A DNA stretch of 64,000 nucleotides from Vogesella indigofera (lineage in GTDB: Bacteria > Pseudomonadota > Gammaproteobacteria > Burkholderiales > Chromobacteriaceae), in the NCBI RefSeq assembly GCF_003633895.1, contig NZ_RBID01000011.1, positions 1 through 64,000 on the forward strand, in the 5' to 3' direction. The notes beneath the pieces were generated by a model. It ran no database searches, was not told the origin of the DNA, and was given only the letters and a program-made list of their open reading frames with translations. Below, piece by piece: positions 54,094-63,837 of this stretch; the first letter of the stretch is position 1; the number at the start of each line of letters is the position of its first letter. The position numbers were made by a program, and so were the translations under genes.

Positions 54094-54879
54094 CATGTTT
54101 TAGTGTATTGATTTACGAGAGTGACTAAACAAAGGACAAAGCAGGCTTTGTTTGGGATTGTTTGCTGGCTACGCTGAGATCAGTCTGGTGATGGTGATTT
54201 TGATGTTTGCTGTAATAGATATATTTGTATCTTTACTAATTGCATTGTTATTCGTTACTAGCTTCAGTATCTATCCTTGTTGCTTTGCCATGTCTTGCAT
54301 AGCGTTCATCCTTGTTATTTCCTTTGCTTGTTTCTAACAGGTAACAGTCTTAGTCATGGTCGCTGCTTTATCAGTAGCGTTACTCACAGACTTGTTCAGC
54401 AGGTCAGCTAGCGCATCGTCTAGCACAGGCTGGCAAGCCTGTTAACGATCAAATCAACAGTCAAGTCAACCATGATTTCGTGACTGAATTCATTTCGTCT
54501 AGAAATCTCAGTACAAGAAATCGGATGCACTTGCACCACTATCAATAGCTCGGGCAGAAATCAGTTCTGCCTTATGCCAGCATTGTCTTCCCATCTGAGT
54601 TCACCTTATCACCATTCTGTATTGCTCAGCCATTGATCGTGATTGCACCAGCTGTGTGATGCAGATTTTCTATTCTTTCTGATTCATCAGGCAACAGTAA
54701 CTGTGGCCATTACAGCTGCTTTGCTAATACGGATATCGCACTGATCAGGCTGAGTACTGGCATGCAGTGGCATGGCGCTGCAGGTGGTCAATGAAGGTAC
54801 TGATAGAGCAGGGGCGTAGGTCTCGACAAAAATCACAGCACAGTACAGACGCTATGTGCCAATCAAAGGAAACCATCAC
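54094..54879. other. long non-coding stretch between alpA and the Gp2-like gene
   Basis: There is no convincing gene in 786 bases; the 61-codon hydrophobic frame at 54,152-54,337 lacks a ribosome site and looks fortuitous. Two imperfectly similar blocks occur: CAGGTAACAGTCTTAGTCAT near 54,340 and CAGGCAACAGTAACTGTGGC near 54,688, each followed by GCTGCTTT. A replication origin, regulatory RNA or decayed gene is possible. Confidence 0.4.
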
Positions 54880-55545
54880 ATGCAACGCAATCCACTCAAC
54901 CGTAACCAGATCCTCTACACCCAGCCTTACTACCAGGGACTGCCGGTGCTGCCTCAGCCTGGCGGGATGATCGAAAGCTATCTGGGAAGCTTACAACAGG
55001 TCATCGACACGACATTGGATGACTACCCCAGGGTGTTTGCCTTTCGTCTGGATTTGCGTTTCCCTGCCTACTGCCAGGGGGTGTCATCGCTGTTGCAGGA
55101 GACCGGTAACGTTGCCATCACCAAGTTTCTCGCTTCCTTCAAGGCAAAGATAAAGCATTGCCGGGCGGTAGCCAGGCAGAGCAATCCCTATGCGCATGAT
55201 TCGGTGGTGCGCTACGTGTGGACGCGAGAAGTCGGGGCGGAGGGCATGCTGCATTACCACCTCGCCATTCTGCTGAATCGGGATGCTTTCGCCGCGCTGG
55301 GGGCGTTTGAGTTAGGGAGAAGCAACATCTACAACCGCCTGACAGAGGCGTGGGCCAGTGCGCTGGGGATCACGGTCGAGGCAGCGGCAGGGTTGGTGAA
55401 TATTCCTGACAACGCGGTCTACCACTTGAACCGTGATGATCATAGAGGGCAGGCGGAGTTCTTTCGTCGGGCGAGCTACTTGTGCAAGGCCAGTAGCAAG
55501 AGCACAGGCAAGAGCCATCATGGCTTTGGGGCCAGCCGGAATTGA
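54880..55545 (+). CDS. inovirus Gp2 / YagK-YfjJ family protein
   Basis: This 221-residue protein resembles the inovirus-type Gp2 family (YagK/YfjJ C-terminal domain). It has RVFAFRLDLRFPAYCQ near residue 58, VRYVWTREVGAEGMLHYHLA (a HxH motif like that of HUH-type replication proteins) near 110, and GLVNIPDNAVYHLNRDD followed by AEFFRRASYLCKASSKS. Family members occur in filamentous-phage satellites and CP4-type islands and are thought to act in replication, though activity is not established. ATG 54880 has AAAGGA nine bases upstream. A terminator follows at 55,618. Confidence 0.8.
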   Translation: MQRNPLNRNQILYTQPYYQGLPVLPQPGGMIESYLGSLQQVIDTTLDDYPRVFAFRLDLRFPAYCQGVSSLLQETGNVAITKFLASFKAKIKHCRAVARQSNPYAHDSVVRYVWTREVGAEGMLHYHLAILLNRDAFAALGAFELGRSNIYNRLTEAWASALGITVEAAAGLVNIPDNAVYHLNRDDHRGQAEFFRRASYLCKASSKSTGKSHHGFGASRN

Positions 55546-55617
55546 ATCGTAGGGGGAGGGACGCTCATTGGGAGGCCTCCCACTACGGTAGGAGCAGGAG
55601 AGAGCGACAGGCGTCAG

Positions 55618-55648
55618 GACCACGGTGTGAATCGTGGTCTTTTTTTAC
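55618..55648 (+). terminator. intrinsic terminator after the Gp2-like gene
   Basis: Stem GACCACG/CGTGGTC (55,618-55,624 with 55,633-55,639) runs into T8. It lies 72 bases after the stop codon. Confidence 0.85.
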
Positions 55649-55695
55649 AGGGGTGCGCTATCCGATGAGGCAGACCATTTCATCAGGAGGACACC

Positions 55696-56259
55696 ATGGA
55701 CGTAGGAGTCTGCCATCAGACTGGTAAGACTGGCACCTCATCATCGGTACAGAGTGCTGGCGAGTTTATCCAGGGCTTAGCGCAGCAGGGCTATCAGCGC
55801 TTGACCATTATCAGGCTGGCGTTGGCGGTACCGACGACGGTATCACCTGACCAGCTACATCAACAGGTGACCGCCTTGCGGATGGCGGTGCGGGCCAGAA
55901 GGGGCGTATTCGAGCATGTACTGGGGCTGATCTGGACGTCCTCATCGGTGGGCCAGGATGGAAAGGTCATTCACAGCCTACTGATCTACGATGGTGCGCA
56001 AGTCGAGGACGATATCCAACGTGGACATGAGGTGGGCCGCTACTGTGTCAACAGCGTGATGGACGGGCAGGGGCGCTATCGCAATTTCAATCAGCACCGG
56101 CAGCTGCACGGTGTTGTCAGCGGACTGGGGTGCATCCGGACCGACGTAGTGTCTGAAATGGGCTGGCTGGGTTTTCAGCTCTGCTATGGGATGGGACTAG
56201 TAGGCCGGCCGCTGACGATTGTGGGCGTGCCGCATGGTGAGTCGCCAGCGCGTTGGTGA
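55696..56259 (+). CDS. island protein of unknown function
   Basis: This 187-residue protein has a strong AGGAGG ribosome site 7-8 bases before ATG 55696. It has no signal peptide or membrane helix. Features include YQRLTIIRLALAVPTTVSPD, a basic segment ALRMAVRARRGVFEHVLG, IWTSSSVGQDGKVIHSLLIY and a Gly-rich C-terminal end. The central alternation of strand and helix recalls the same general fold class as the preceding Gp2-like protein, but I cannot show homology. GC content is nearer the core genome than that of the RHH gene. Confidence 0.6.
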   Translation: MDVGVCHQTGKTGTSSSVQSAGEFIQGLAQQGYQRLTIIRLALAVPTTVSPDQLHQQVTALRMAVRARRGVFEHVLGLIWTSSSVGQDGKVIHSLLIYDGAQVEDDIQRGHEVGRYCVNSVMDGQGRYRNFNQHRQLHGVVSGLGCIRTDVVSEMGWLGFQLCYGMGLVGRPLTIVGVPHGESPARW

Positions 56260-56512
56260 CGAGGAGCATTCGGTGAGCAGATTCGGTTGCTGATTTCTGG
56301 GTGGGCCGTGGCTAAAAGGAGGCGCGAGGGTGTTGTTGAGCGGTGTGTCGGAAGCGTCACCGGTAGCGGCTCATGATTAGGAAGGCGGATCGCTGCGGAA
56401 TCTGGTTGAGGCACCCGTGCCGGGAGCACAGGCTTTGGGGCACCGTAAGAACAGTCTTATTCATGAAGCGAATGTATCGCACAATCGCCTCAATATTTGG
56501 AGCAAATAAGTG
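56260..56512. other. non-coding stretch before the fic fragment
   Basis: I see no gene or clear terminator in these 253 bases. GGAG at about 56,499 may be the ribosome site of the truncated fic gene. Confidence 0.4.
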
Positions 56513-56689
56513 ATGCAATCATCTCACCGCTGGATCTGGCAGCATCCACATTGGCCACCGTTTACTTGGGATCAGGCTGCGCTCACGGAGCCCTTGGCTC
56601 GTGCCCGGCTGGCCCAGGGCAAGGTATTGGGGGCGGCGCGGTTGCTGGAGTGTTCGAGCATTGTTCAACCGATCAGCAAAGTGCTCTGA
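56513..56689 (+). pseudogene. Fic-family protein, N-terminal fragment
   Basis: The 58-codon frame reads HRWIWQHPHWPPFTWDQAAL then LARARLAQGKVLGAARLLE, the start of the DUF4172 domain that precedes the Fic domain in AMPylator-like proteins. After ECSS the sequence diverges and stops. The Fic domain with its HPFxxGNGR motif is absent, so this is a 5' remnant left at the junction with the copper-resistance cargo. Confidence 0.75.
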
Positions 56690-56852
56690 AATCACTGGAA
56701 CACACCCTTCATACGGCCACTTTTTGATATGTGTGCCCGCGCAAATTCTTAGCTTGGGTGGATTGGGCATCGGCTGCGCCCGCATCAGAAAGCAGCTATT
56801 CTGGTGTTGGGTGCTTTCCTTTTTCAGTTCTTTTCACCTACACTTCGCCCCC

Positions 56853-57221
56853 ATGAAATTGCTGCGGCTTATGTTTTCTCTCGTGCTGATGCTGGCGATC
56901 CCGTTCCTGGGCACGTCGGCACTTGCCATGCCGCAAATTTCGCCGTGCCCGATGCAGTCTGATATGGCGCACGGTATGGGTATGTCGGCCGATCATGATT
57001 GCTGCCAGATGGACAAGGTGACTAGCCAGAAATCATCGAAGGCCAAGTCGTCTACAACATGCAAACCTGGGCAGGAATGCAAGCTCGGGCAAGTCTTTTC
57101 TCCTGTGCTGGCTTCGCTGGCGTTTCAAGCGTTGCCAGCCGACTCTGTTGTTACCATCTATCCCGACATCGTAATTCATTCCCATGACCCGTCCGGGTTG
57201 TGGCGCCCCCCGCAGTCCTGA
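56853..57221 (+). CDS. secreted Cys/Met/His-rich metal-responsive protein (DUF2946/CopL-like)
   Basis: This 122-residue protein has a signal peptide (MKLLRLMFSLVLMLAIPFLG then TSALA) and a metal-binding-looking segment MQSDMAHGMGMSADHDCCQM near residues 36-55, followed by a Lys/Ser linker with two more Cys. Similar small proteins precede copper and silver efflux operons and probably bind Cu+/Ag+ in the periplasm. It is 90 bases upstream of cusC on the same strand. Two small GC-rich hairpins lie in that gap. Confidence 0.72.
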   Translation: MKLLRLMFSLVLMLAIPFLGTSALAMPQISPCPMQSDMAHGMGMSADHDCCQMDKVTSQKSSKAKSSTTCKPGQECKLGQVFSPVLASLAFQALPADSVVTIYPDIVIHSHDPSGLWRPPQS

Positions 57222-57240
57222 CTCCGTTTGACGTTCCGAT

Positions 57241-57290
57241 CCGGTGCGATTTTCGTCGCACGGATTGCTGTCGTGCGCTTTCGCGCACCT
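57241..57290 (+). other. tandem short hairpins upstream of cusC
   Basis: GTGCGA/TCGCAC (57,244-57,249 with 57,256-57,261) and GTGCGC/GCGCAC (57,273-57,278 with 57,283-57,288) form two adjacent 6-bp hairpins between the DUF2946-like gene and cusC. They lack T-runs; RNA processing or repressor binding is possible. Confidence 0.4.
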
Positions 57291-57311
57291 GTCACGCCAT
57301 GGAGTTAGAAC

Positions 57312-58556
57312 ATGTCCCATTGCTGGATACGATTCCCCCTGCAGCTGTCGCTGGCAGGGCTGGTCGGCCTTGCCCAGGCCGCACCACTCACATTTAACGC
57401 GGCACTTGATCAAGCCGAAAACCACGCGCCGGTACTTGCCGCCCAACGTGCACAAATCGGTGCCGCCCAATTCGCCGCCATGCCGGCTGGCGCCCTGCCG
57501 GACCCGAAGCTGTTCGTCGGGATCGACAACTACCCGGTCTCCGGGCCGATGCGCGGCTCGCTGACTCAGGATTTCATGACCATGCAGAAGGTTGGCGTGA
57601 TGCAGGAGATCCCCAACGCCGACAAGCGCCGGGCGCGGGTCGAGGCCGCAGCGGCTGAGGTCGAGGTGGCCGAAGCGCAAAACCGGGTGGCTCGCCTCAA
57701 GGTGCGCAGTGAGGTCGCACTCGCCTGGCTCAACCGATACACCCTGGAACGCAAGCTGACGCTGTTTGATGCGCTCGGGCGGGAGAGCCGGCTGCTTGCC
57801 ACGGCGGTTCAGGCACAGATTGCGTCAGGCCGTGCCCAGCCCGCCGATGCGGTGATGCCGAAGCAGGAGGCCGCTCAACTGGCCGAGCGGCACGATGACC
57901 TGGTGCGCGATCTGGCCAAGGCGAATGCCGAGCTGCGCCGCCTGATCGGCTCCGCGGCCGATGAACCGCTGGCGGGCGAACCACCAACATTCAACCTCGC
58001 TACCGCCAGCTTGCGGCAGCACTTGCCCCGGCACCCGGAAATCGCGGCATTCGGCGCGGCAGTGCATAAGGCTGAGGCCGAAGTAAGCGAAGCCGTCGCA
58101 ATGAAAAAGCCGGACTGGGGCGTGGAGTTTGCCTACCAGAAACGTGGCGCCCAGTTCGGCGACATGATGTCGCTGCAGTTCACCTTTGACCTGCCGCTGT
58201 TCACCAGGACACGACAGGATCCGAACATCGCGGCCAAGCAGCAGGAATTGACCAGGATCGATGCCGAGCGCGAAGCGATGCTGCGCGATCATGCCAGCGA
58301 ATTGGACAGCAACATGGCGGATTACGTCGCTCTCGGGCGCCAGTTGGATCGGACCCGTCAAGAGTGGCTGCCGCTGGCGCAGCAGAAGGTCGATCTGGTT
58401 ACCGCCAGTTACCAGGCGGGCAAGGCTGACTTGACGGCGGTGCTCGCGGCACGGCGCGAGCTGATCGAGCAGCGCTTCAAGCTCATCGAGCTGGACTACC
58501 AGCGCGCCAGCAGTGCCGCCCGGCTCCACTTTGCCTATGGGGAGAACGCACCATGA
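57312..58556 (+). CDS. cusC: outer membrane efflux protein (CusC/CzcC family)
   Basis: This 414-residue TolC-family protein has a signal peptide (to about residue 24, GLAQA), two long coiled-coil repeats (about 60-210 and 240-400) and the short barrel segments, for example FDLPLFTRTRQDPN. It forms the outer membrane channel of the tripartite Cu+/Ag+ pump. ATG 57312 has GGAGTTAGAAC upstream. Its TGA overlaps the cusB ATG (ATGA). It lacks an obvious lipobox, unlike E. coli CusC. Confidence 0.9.
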   Translation: MSHCWIRFPLQLSLAGLVGLAQAAPLTFNAALDQAENHAPVLAAQRAQIGAAQFAAMPAGALPDPKLFVGIDNYPVSGPMRGSLTQDFMTMQKVGVMQEIPNADKRRARVEAAAAEVEVAEAQNRVARLKVRSEVALAWLNRYTLERKLTLFDALGRESRLLATAVQAQIASGRAQPADAVMPKQEAAQLAERHDDLVRDLAKANAELRRLIGSAADEPLAGEPPTFNLATASLRQHLPRHPEIAAFGAAVHKAEAEVSEAVAMKKPDWGVEFAYQKRGAQFGDMMSLQFTFDLPLFTRTRQDPNIAAKQQELTRIDAEREAMLRDHASELDSNMADYVALGRQLDRTRQEWLPLAQQKVDLVTASYQAGKADLTAVLAARRELIEQRFKLIELDYQRASSAARLHFAYGENAP

Positions 58557-60058
58557 ACAAGCAGCAATGCAAACTCGTTGCCCTGGTGGTAGCGGTGGCA
58601 CTGGCCAGCGGTGGCGGCAGCTACTGGCTGGCCCGCCAGGGCCAGGCCGAGCACACGGCAAGCCCTGCTGCCACGGCGGTGGGTACCACAGGCGGCAAGG
58701 TACTGTACTGGTACGACCCGATGGTACCGAACCAGCACTTCGACAAGCCGGGCAAGTCACCATTCATGGACATGCAACTGGTAGCCAAGTACGCCGACGA
58801 AGGGGGCGAAGCGGCTGGGGTCAAGATCGATCCCGGCGTGGTACAGAACCTGGGTATCCGGTTCGCCATGGTCGAATCCAAAACCCTGACAGAAGCGGTC
58901 GCCGCGGTGGCGACCGTCGGGTTCAACGAGCGGGAAGTCGCCGTCATCCAGGCTCGGAGTGCCGGCTTCGTGCAAAGAGTATATGCCCGTGCGCCGGGCG
59001 ATGTGGTTCCGGCCGGCGCTCCCATTGCCGACCTGCTGGTGCCGGAGTGGGCGGGCGCCCAGCAGGAATACCTGGCCATGCGCAACACCGGCGACAAGGC
59101 GCTTGCCAGTGCCGCCCGGGAGCGCCTGCGCCTCACCGGGATGCCGGAGTCGCTGATCAGCCGCGTCGAGCAAACCGGCGTAACTCACCCCATTGTCACC
59201 ATTTCTACCCCGATCGGTGGCGTCATCCAGGAACTGGACGTACGCAGCGGCATGACCGTCGGCATGGGTATGACGCTGGCCAGGGTCAACGGGCTGGGCA
59301 GCGTATGGCTGGAGGCGGCCGTTCCCGAAGCGCAGGCCGGTCGTGTCCGTACCGGCCTGCCGTTGGTGGCACAGTTGACGGCCTACCCCGGTGAGACGTT
59401 CAAGGGCAAGGTCATCGCGGTGCTGCCACAAACCGATACCGATAGCCGGACCCTGCGCGTCCGCATCGAATTGCCCAACCGCGATGGCCGACTCAAGCCG
59501 GGTATGTTCGCGCAAGTGCGTCTCGAGGCGGGGACGGGTAAACCAGCGATCATGGTGCCGAGCGAAGCCATTATTCGCACTGGTACCCGTAGCATCGTGC
59601 TACTCGCCGGCGACGGCGGACATTTCCAGCCGGTAGAAGTGCAGCTAGGCCAGGAAGCCGGTGGCAAAACCGTCGTCCTCAAGGGCTTGGAGGCGGGACA
59701 AAAGGTGGTGGCTTCCGGCCAGTTCCTGATCGACTCGGAAGCCAGCCTCAAGGGCGTGCTGGCGCGTATGGCGGAGGGCAGCGCTGTTCCGTCACCATCC
59801 TCGATGCCGTCCAATGATAAGACCGCCATCCTGAATCAGGCCAGCGGCAAGATCGAGGCCATCAAGCCGGGCGAGATCACCCTTTCACACGGCCCGGTCG
59901 CCTCGCTCGGCTGGGGAGCGATGACCATGACCTTCAAGCTCGCCAAACCCGAACTCGCCGCAGGCCTGAAACCCGGTGACAAGGTCTCGTTCGGTTTCAG
60001 CCAGCAAGGCAGCGACTTTGTGGTGCAGCAACTCGGCAAGAGCGGAGTCACACCATGA
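58553..60058 (+). CDS. cusB: CusB membrane-fusion protein with fused C-terminal CusF domain
   Basis: This 501-residue periplasmic adaptor has an N-terminal membrane anchor ([20 protein letters not shown]), a heavy-metal-binding domain [20 protein letters not shown] then MDMQLV, the barrel-sandwich and helical hairpin (about 120-260), a beta barrel, and a membrane-proximal domain. Residues about 425-500 form a CusF domain ([27 protein letters not shown]) with the His, Trp and two Met copper ligands. E. coli CusB lacks this fusion. It links CusA to CusC and receives metal. It overlaps cusC by 4 bases and cusA by 4 bases. Confidence 0.92.
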   Translation: MNKQQCKLVALVVAVALASGGGSYWLARQGQAEHTASPAATAVGTTGGKVLYWYDPMVPNQHFDKPGKSPFMDMQLVAKYADEGGEAAGVKIDPGVVQNLGIRFAMVESKTLTEAVAAVATVGFNEREVAVIQARSAGFVQRVYARAPGDVVPAGAPIADLLVPEWAGAQQEYLAMRNTGDKALASAARERLRLTGMPESLISRVEQTGVTHPIVTISTPIGGVIQELDVRSGMTVGMGMTLARVNGLGSVWLEAAVPEAQAGRVRTGLPLVAQLTAYPGETFKGKVIAVLPQTDTDSRTLRVRIELPNRDGRLKPGMFAQVRLEAGTGKPAIMVPSEAIIRTGTRSIVLLAGDGGHFQPVEVQLGQEAGGKTVVLKGLEAGQKVVASGQFLIDSEASLKGVLARMAEGSAVPSPSSMPSNDKTAILNQASGKIEAIKPGEITLSHGPVASLGWGAMTMTFKLAKPELAAGLKPGDKVSFGFSQQGSDFVVQQLGKSGVTP

Positions 60059-63000
60059 TCGAAAAACTCATTCGCTGGTCGGTGGCCAACCGCTTCCTGG
60101 TGCTGCTGGCGACGCTATTTATTGCGGTCTGGGGCGTGTGGGCGGTCAAGACCACACCGCTCGATGCGCTGCCGGACCTGTCCGACGTGCAGGTGATCAT
60201 CCGCACCAGTTACCCGGGACAGGCGCCGCAGATCGTCGAGAACCAGGTCACCTATCCGCTGGCGACCACCATGCTGTCGGTACCGGGCGCCAAGACGGTA
60301 CGGGCTTACTCCTTCTTTGGCGATTCCTTCGTCTACGTGCTGTTCGAGGACGGTACCGATCTGTATTGGGCACGTTCGCGCGTGCTGGAGTACCTGAACC
60401 AGGTGCAGGGGCGGCTGCCCGCTGCCGCCAAGGCCTCGCTGGGCCCGGATGCCACCGGCGTCGGCTGGGTCTACGAATATGCGCTGGTGGACAAGAGCGG
60501 GCAGCACGACCTGGCCCAGCTGCGCGGCCTGCAGGACTGGTTCCTCAAGTTCGAACTGAAGAGCCTGCCGGGCGTGTCCGAGGTGGCCACCGTCGGCGGC
60601 ATGGTCAAGCAGTATCAGGTGGTGCTCGATCCGCTGAAGCTGGCGGCTTACCGCATCCCGCAGAGCAAGGTGGTCGCGGCGATCCAGCAGGCCAATCAGG
60701 AAACCGGTGGCTCGGTGCTGGAGCTGGCCGAAACCGAGTACATGGTGCGCGCCTCCGGCTATCTCAAATCGCTGGATGATTTCCGCGCCATCCCGCTTTC
60801 CACCACGCAAGCCGGGGTGCCGGTGCGGCTCGGTGACGTCGCTACGCTCCAGCTCGGCCCGGAGATGCGGCGCGGCATCGGCGAGCTCAACGGCCAGGGC
60901 GAAACCGTTGGCGGCGTGGTGATCCTGCGTTCCGGCAAGAACGCGCACGAGACCATCGCGGCGGTCAAGGCCAAGCTGGCCGAACTCAAGTCCAGCCTGC
61001 CCCCTGGTGTGGAGATCGAGCCGACCTACGACCGCAGCCAGCTGATCGACCGTGCCGTGGACAATCTCAAGGACAAGCTGATCGAGGAGTTCCTGGTGGT
61101 GGCGGTAGTGTGCGCGGTGTTCCTGTGGCACCTGCGCTCGGCGCTGGTGGCGATCGTGTCGCTGCCGCTCGGCATCCTGATCGCCTTCATCGTGATGCGG
61201 GAGCAAGGCGTCAACGCCAACATCATGTCGCTGGGCGGCATCGCCATTGCCATCGGCGCCATGGTTGACGCCGCGGTGGTGATGATTGAGAACGCCCACA
61301 AGCACCTCGAAACCTGGCGCCACCAGCATCCGGGTGAAACGCTGCACGGCGAGGCGCACTGGCGGGTGATGACCGAGGCGGCGGCCGAGGTCGGGCCGGC
61401 GCTGTTCTTCTCCTTGCTGATCATCACGCTGTCGTTCATCCCGGTGTTCACGCTGCAGGCGCAGGAGGGGCGGCTGTTCGGGCCGCTGGCGTTCACCAAG
61501 ACCTACGCCATGGCCGCTGCCGCCGGACTGTCGGTGACACTGATCCCGGTGCTGATGGGCTACTGGATCCGTGGCCGGATTCCGGACGAGCACCGCAACC
61601 CGCTCAACCGCTGGCTGATTCGAGGCTACCGCCCCTTGCTCGACGTGGTGCTGCGCCGGCCAAAGACGACATTGCTCGTCGCCGGCCTGCTGTTGCTGAC
61701 CACGCTGTGGCCGGTGACCCGGCTGGGTGGCGAGTTCATGCCACCGCTGGACGAAGGCGACCTGCTGTACATGCCGTCCGCGCTACCCGGCCTGTCGGCA
61801 GCCAAGGCCGCCGAACTGCTGCAACAAACCGACCGCCTGATCAAAACCGTGCCCGAAGTAGCGAGCGTGTTCGGCAAGGTTGGCCGCGCCGAAACGGCAA
61901 CCGACCCGGCGCCGATGGAGATGTTCGAGACCACCATCCAGTTCAAGCCACGTGCACAGTGGCGGCCGGGCATGACCCCGGACCAGCTGGTCGACGAGCT
62001 CGATCGCGTGGTCAAGGTGCCGGGGCTGTCCAACATCTGGGTACCGCCGATCCGTAACCGCATCGACATGTTGGCGACCGGTATCAAGAGTCCGATCGGG
62101 GTCAAGGTGGCGGGCACCGATCTGGCCGCCATCGACCAGGTAGCGCAGCAGGTGGAACGGGTGGCCAAAGGGGTGCCGGGAGTCAGCTCCGCGCTGGCGG
62201 AACGGTTGACCGGCGGGCGCTACATCGACGTCGATATCGACCGTGCTGCTGCCGCGCGCTATGGGCTCAACATCGCCGAGGTGCAGGCCGTGGTGTCGTC
62301 GTCAGTCGGCGGCGAAAACATCGGAGAGGTCATCGAGGGACGCGCCCGTTACCCGATCAATGTGCGCTATCCGCGCGAGATCCGTGACTCGCTGGAGGGG
62401 CTGCGCAACCTGCCGCTGCTGACCGACATGGGCCAGCAGATCACGCTGGGCACCGTCGCCACGGTCCGTATCAGCGACGGCCCGCCGATGCTGAAGAGCG
62501 AGAACGCGCGGCCGTCCGGCTGGGTGTACGTCGACGTGCGCGGCCGTGACCTGGCCTCGGTGGTGGCCGATTTGCGTGCCAGCATTGCGCAGCAAGTGAA
62601 GCTAAAGCCCGGCATCAGCCTCGCCTATTCAGGGCAGTTCGAGTACATGGAGCGCGCCAATGCCCGGCTGAAACTGGTGGTGCCGGCGACGCTGGTGATC
62701 ATCTTCGTGCTGCTGTACCTGACCTTCCGCCGGCTGGACGAGGCGGCGCTGATCATGGCGACGCTGCCGTTCGCGCTGGTAGGCGGGGTGTGGTTCCTGT
62801 ATCTGGCCGACTACCACCTGTCGGTAGCCACCGGTGTCGGCTTCATCGCCTTGGCCGGGGTGTCGGCCGAATTCGGCGTGGTGATGCTGCTGTACCTGAA
62901 GCAGGCAGCGGCGGAACGGCAAGAACACGGGCTCAAGCTGGACGCGCACATGCTCGATCAGGCGATCCGCCAGGGCGCCGTGCTGCGCGTACGTCCCAAG

Positions 63001-63234
63001 GCGATGACGGTGGCGGTGATTCTGGCCGGCCTGTTGCCGATCCTGCTCGGCAGTGGCACCGGCTCCGAGGTGATGAGCCGCATCGCGGCGCCGATGGTCG
63101 GCGGCATGATCACCGCGCCGCTGTTGTCGATGTTCGTGATCCCGGCGGCGTATCGGCTGATGCGCACCAAGAAGCAGCCATCCCGGGCATTGCCTGAAGC
63201 AACCCTCGTCAACCAATCCATCCAGGAGAAATGA
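60055..63234 (+). CDS. cusA: CusA/SilA Cu+/Ag+ RND efflux pump
   Basis: This 1059-residue HME-RND transporter has 12 transmembrane helices (helix 1 at about 12-32; clusters near 340-540 and 870-1030), two large periplasmic loops, and the proton-relay region [20 protein letters not shown] near 400. HME motifs [17 protein letters not shown] and [17 protein letters not shown] are typical. Methionines in [13 protein letters not shown] correspond to the Cu+/Ag+ site. It exports monovalent copper and silver from periplasm or cytoplasm through CusB and CusC. It overlaps cusB by 4 bases; cusF follows after 1 base. GTTGGCCGC occurs once (61879). Confidence 0.96.
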   Translation: MIEKLIRWSVANRFLVLLATLFIAVWGVWAVKTTPLDALPDLSDVQVIIRTSYPGQAPQIVENQVTYPLATTMLSVPGAKTVRAYSFFGDSFVYVLFEDGTDLYWARSRVLEYLNQVQGRLPAAAKASLGPDATGVGWVYEYALVDKSGQHDLAQLRGLQDWFLKFELKSLPGVSEVATVGGMVKQYQVVLDPLKLAAYRIPQSKVVAAIQQANQETGGSVLELAETEYMVRASGYLKSLDDFRAIPLSTTQAGVPVRLGDVATLQLGPEMRRGIGELNGQGETVGGVVILRSGKNAHETIAAVKAKLAELKSSLPPGVEIEPTYDRSQLIDRAVDNLKDKLIEEFLVVAVVCAVFLWHLRSALVAIVSLPLGILIAFIVMREQGVNANIMSLGGIAIAIGAMVDAAVVMIENAHKHLETWRHQHPGETLHGEAHWRVMTEAAAEVGPALFFSLLIITLSFIPVFTLQAQEGRLFGPLAFTKTYAMAAAAGLSVTLIPVLMGYWIRGRIPDEHRNPLNRWLIRGYRPLLDVVLRRPKTTLLVAGLLLLTTLWPVTRLGGEFMPPLDEGDLLYMPSALPGLSAAKAAELLQQTDRLIKTVPEVASVFGKVGRAETATDPAPMEMFETTIQFKPRAQWRPGMTPDQLVDELDRVVKVPGLSNIWVPPIRNRIDMLATGIKSPIGVKVAGTDLAAIDQVAQQVERVAKGVPGVSSALAERLTGGRYIDVDIDRAAAARYGLNIAEVQAVVSSSVGGENIGEVIEGRARYPINVRYPREIRDSLEGLRNLPLLTDMGQQITLGTVATVRISDGPPMLKSENARPSGWVYVDVRGRDLASVVADLRASIAQQVKLKPGISLAYSGQFEYMERANARLKLVVPATLVIIFVLLYLTFRRLDEAALIMATLPFALVGGVWFLYLADYHLSVATGVGFIALAGVSAEFGVVMLLYLKQAAAERQEHGLKLDAHMLDQAIRQGAVLRVRPKAMTVAVILAGLLPILLGSGTGSEVMSRIAAPMVGGMITAPLLSMFVIPAAYRLMRTKKQPSRALPEATLVNQSIQEK

Positions 63235-63235
63235 T

Positions 63236-63571
63236 ATGACCAAGTTACGCTCGATTCTGTTTGTCACCGCCTTCGGCCTCACGGCGATGCTTCCGGCCCA
63301 AGCCACCGATATGGGGATGGCGAGTACGGCGAAACCGTCCGCCCAGATGGCCCATGCCGAGGGCGTCATCAAGGCCCTCGACGCCAAGGCCGGTACCGTG
63401 ACGCTAGCGCATGGACCGGTGCAAGAACTGAAATGGCCCGCGATGACCATGGCGTTCAGGCTGGCGAAGCCGGAGCTGGCTAAAGGACTTACCGTCGGAA
63501 AGAAAGTGACGTTCGAGTTTCAATCACAAGGCATGGCGGCGGTGATTACCGCCATCAAGGTAAGCGGCTGA
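63236..63571 (+). CDS. cusF: periplasmic copper/silver chaperone CusF
   Basis: This 111-residue protein has a signal peptide (to TALP-like AQA near residue 23) and a single OB-fold CusF domain: EGVIKALDAKAGTVTLAHGP, LKWPAMTMAFRL. The His, Trp and two Met of the CusF metal site are all present. It hands Cu+/Ag+ to CusB. It begins 1 base after cusA with CAGGAGAA upstream, so it ends the operon. It duplicates the domain already fused to CusB. Confidence 0.93.
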   Translation: MTKLRSILFVTAFGLTAMLPAQATDMGMASTAKPSAQMAHAEGVIKALDAKAGTVTLAHGPVQELKWPAMTMAFRLAKPELAKGLTVGKKVTFEFQSQGMAAVITAIKVSG

Positions 63572-63579
63572 GTGTGATG

Positions 63580-63605
63580 CAGAGGGGGCGTGAATGCCCC
63601 CTCTG
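63580..63605 (+). terminator. hairpin after cusF
   Basis: Stem CAGAGGGGGC/GCCCCCTCTG (10 bp) with a 6-base loop lies 8 bases after cusF. It lacks a T-run but probably ends or protects the cus transcript. Confidence 0.65.
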
Positions 63606-63799
63606 CGTCTCACCATCTCAAGGCGTTTCCTTTATTGCTGTTGCAGCAACTTGTGCGAAGTAGGTGAGGTCAGGAAATTTCCTCACGTGGTTGAGAGAGG
63701 GACAAAAGGTTACAGACATCCGATTCCATAAAATTTCAGCCACATATCACTCTCCTGAAGCAAGCCGCGATCTGAACTGATGGCGGCCGTTAACTCTCG
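63606..63799. other. intergenic region before the DUF932 gene
   Basis: I see no gene in these 194 bases. They mark the switch from copper cargo back to mobile-element backbone. Confidence 0.4.
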
Positions 63800-63822
63800 C
63801 CCCGGCACTGTCCGGGGTTTTT
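63800..63822 (+). terminator. intrinsic terminator just before the DUF932 gene
   Basis: Stem CCCCGG/CCGGGG (63,800-63,805 with 63,812-63,817) runs into TTTTT. It lies only 15 bases before the ATG of the next gene, so it may act as an attenuator. Confidence 0.7.
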
Positions 63823-63837
63823 CATGGAGAAGGTGAT

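Noticed and set aside
54152-54337. 61-codon hydrophobic ORF after alpA
   Set aside because: It has no ribosome site and its composition follows from T-rich DNA; it is more likely chance than a membrane peptide.
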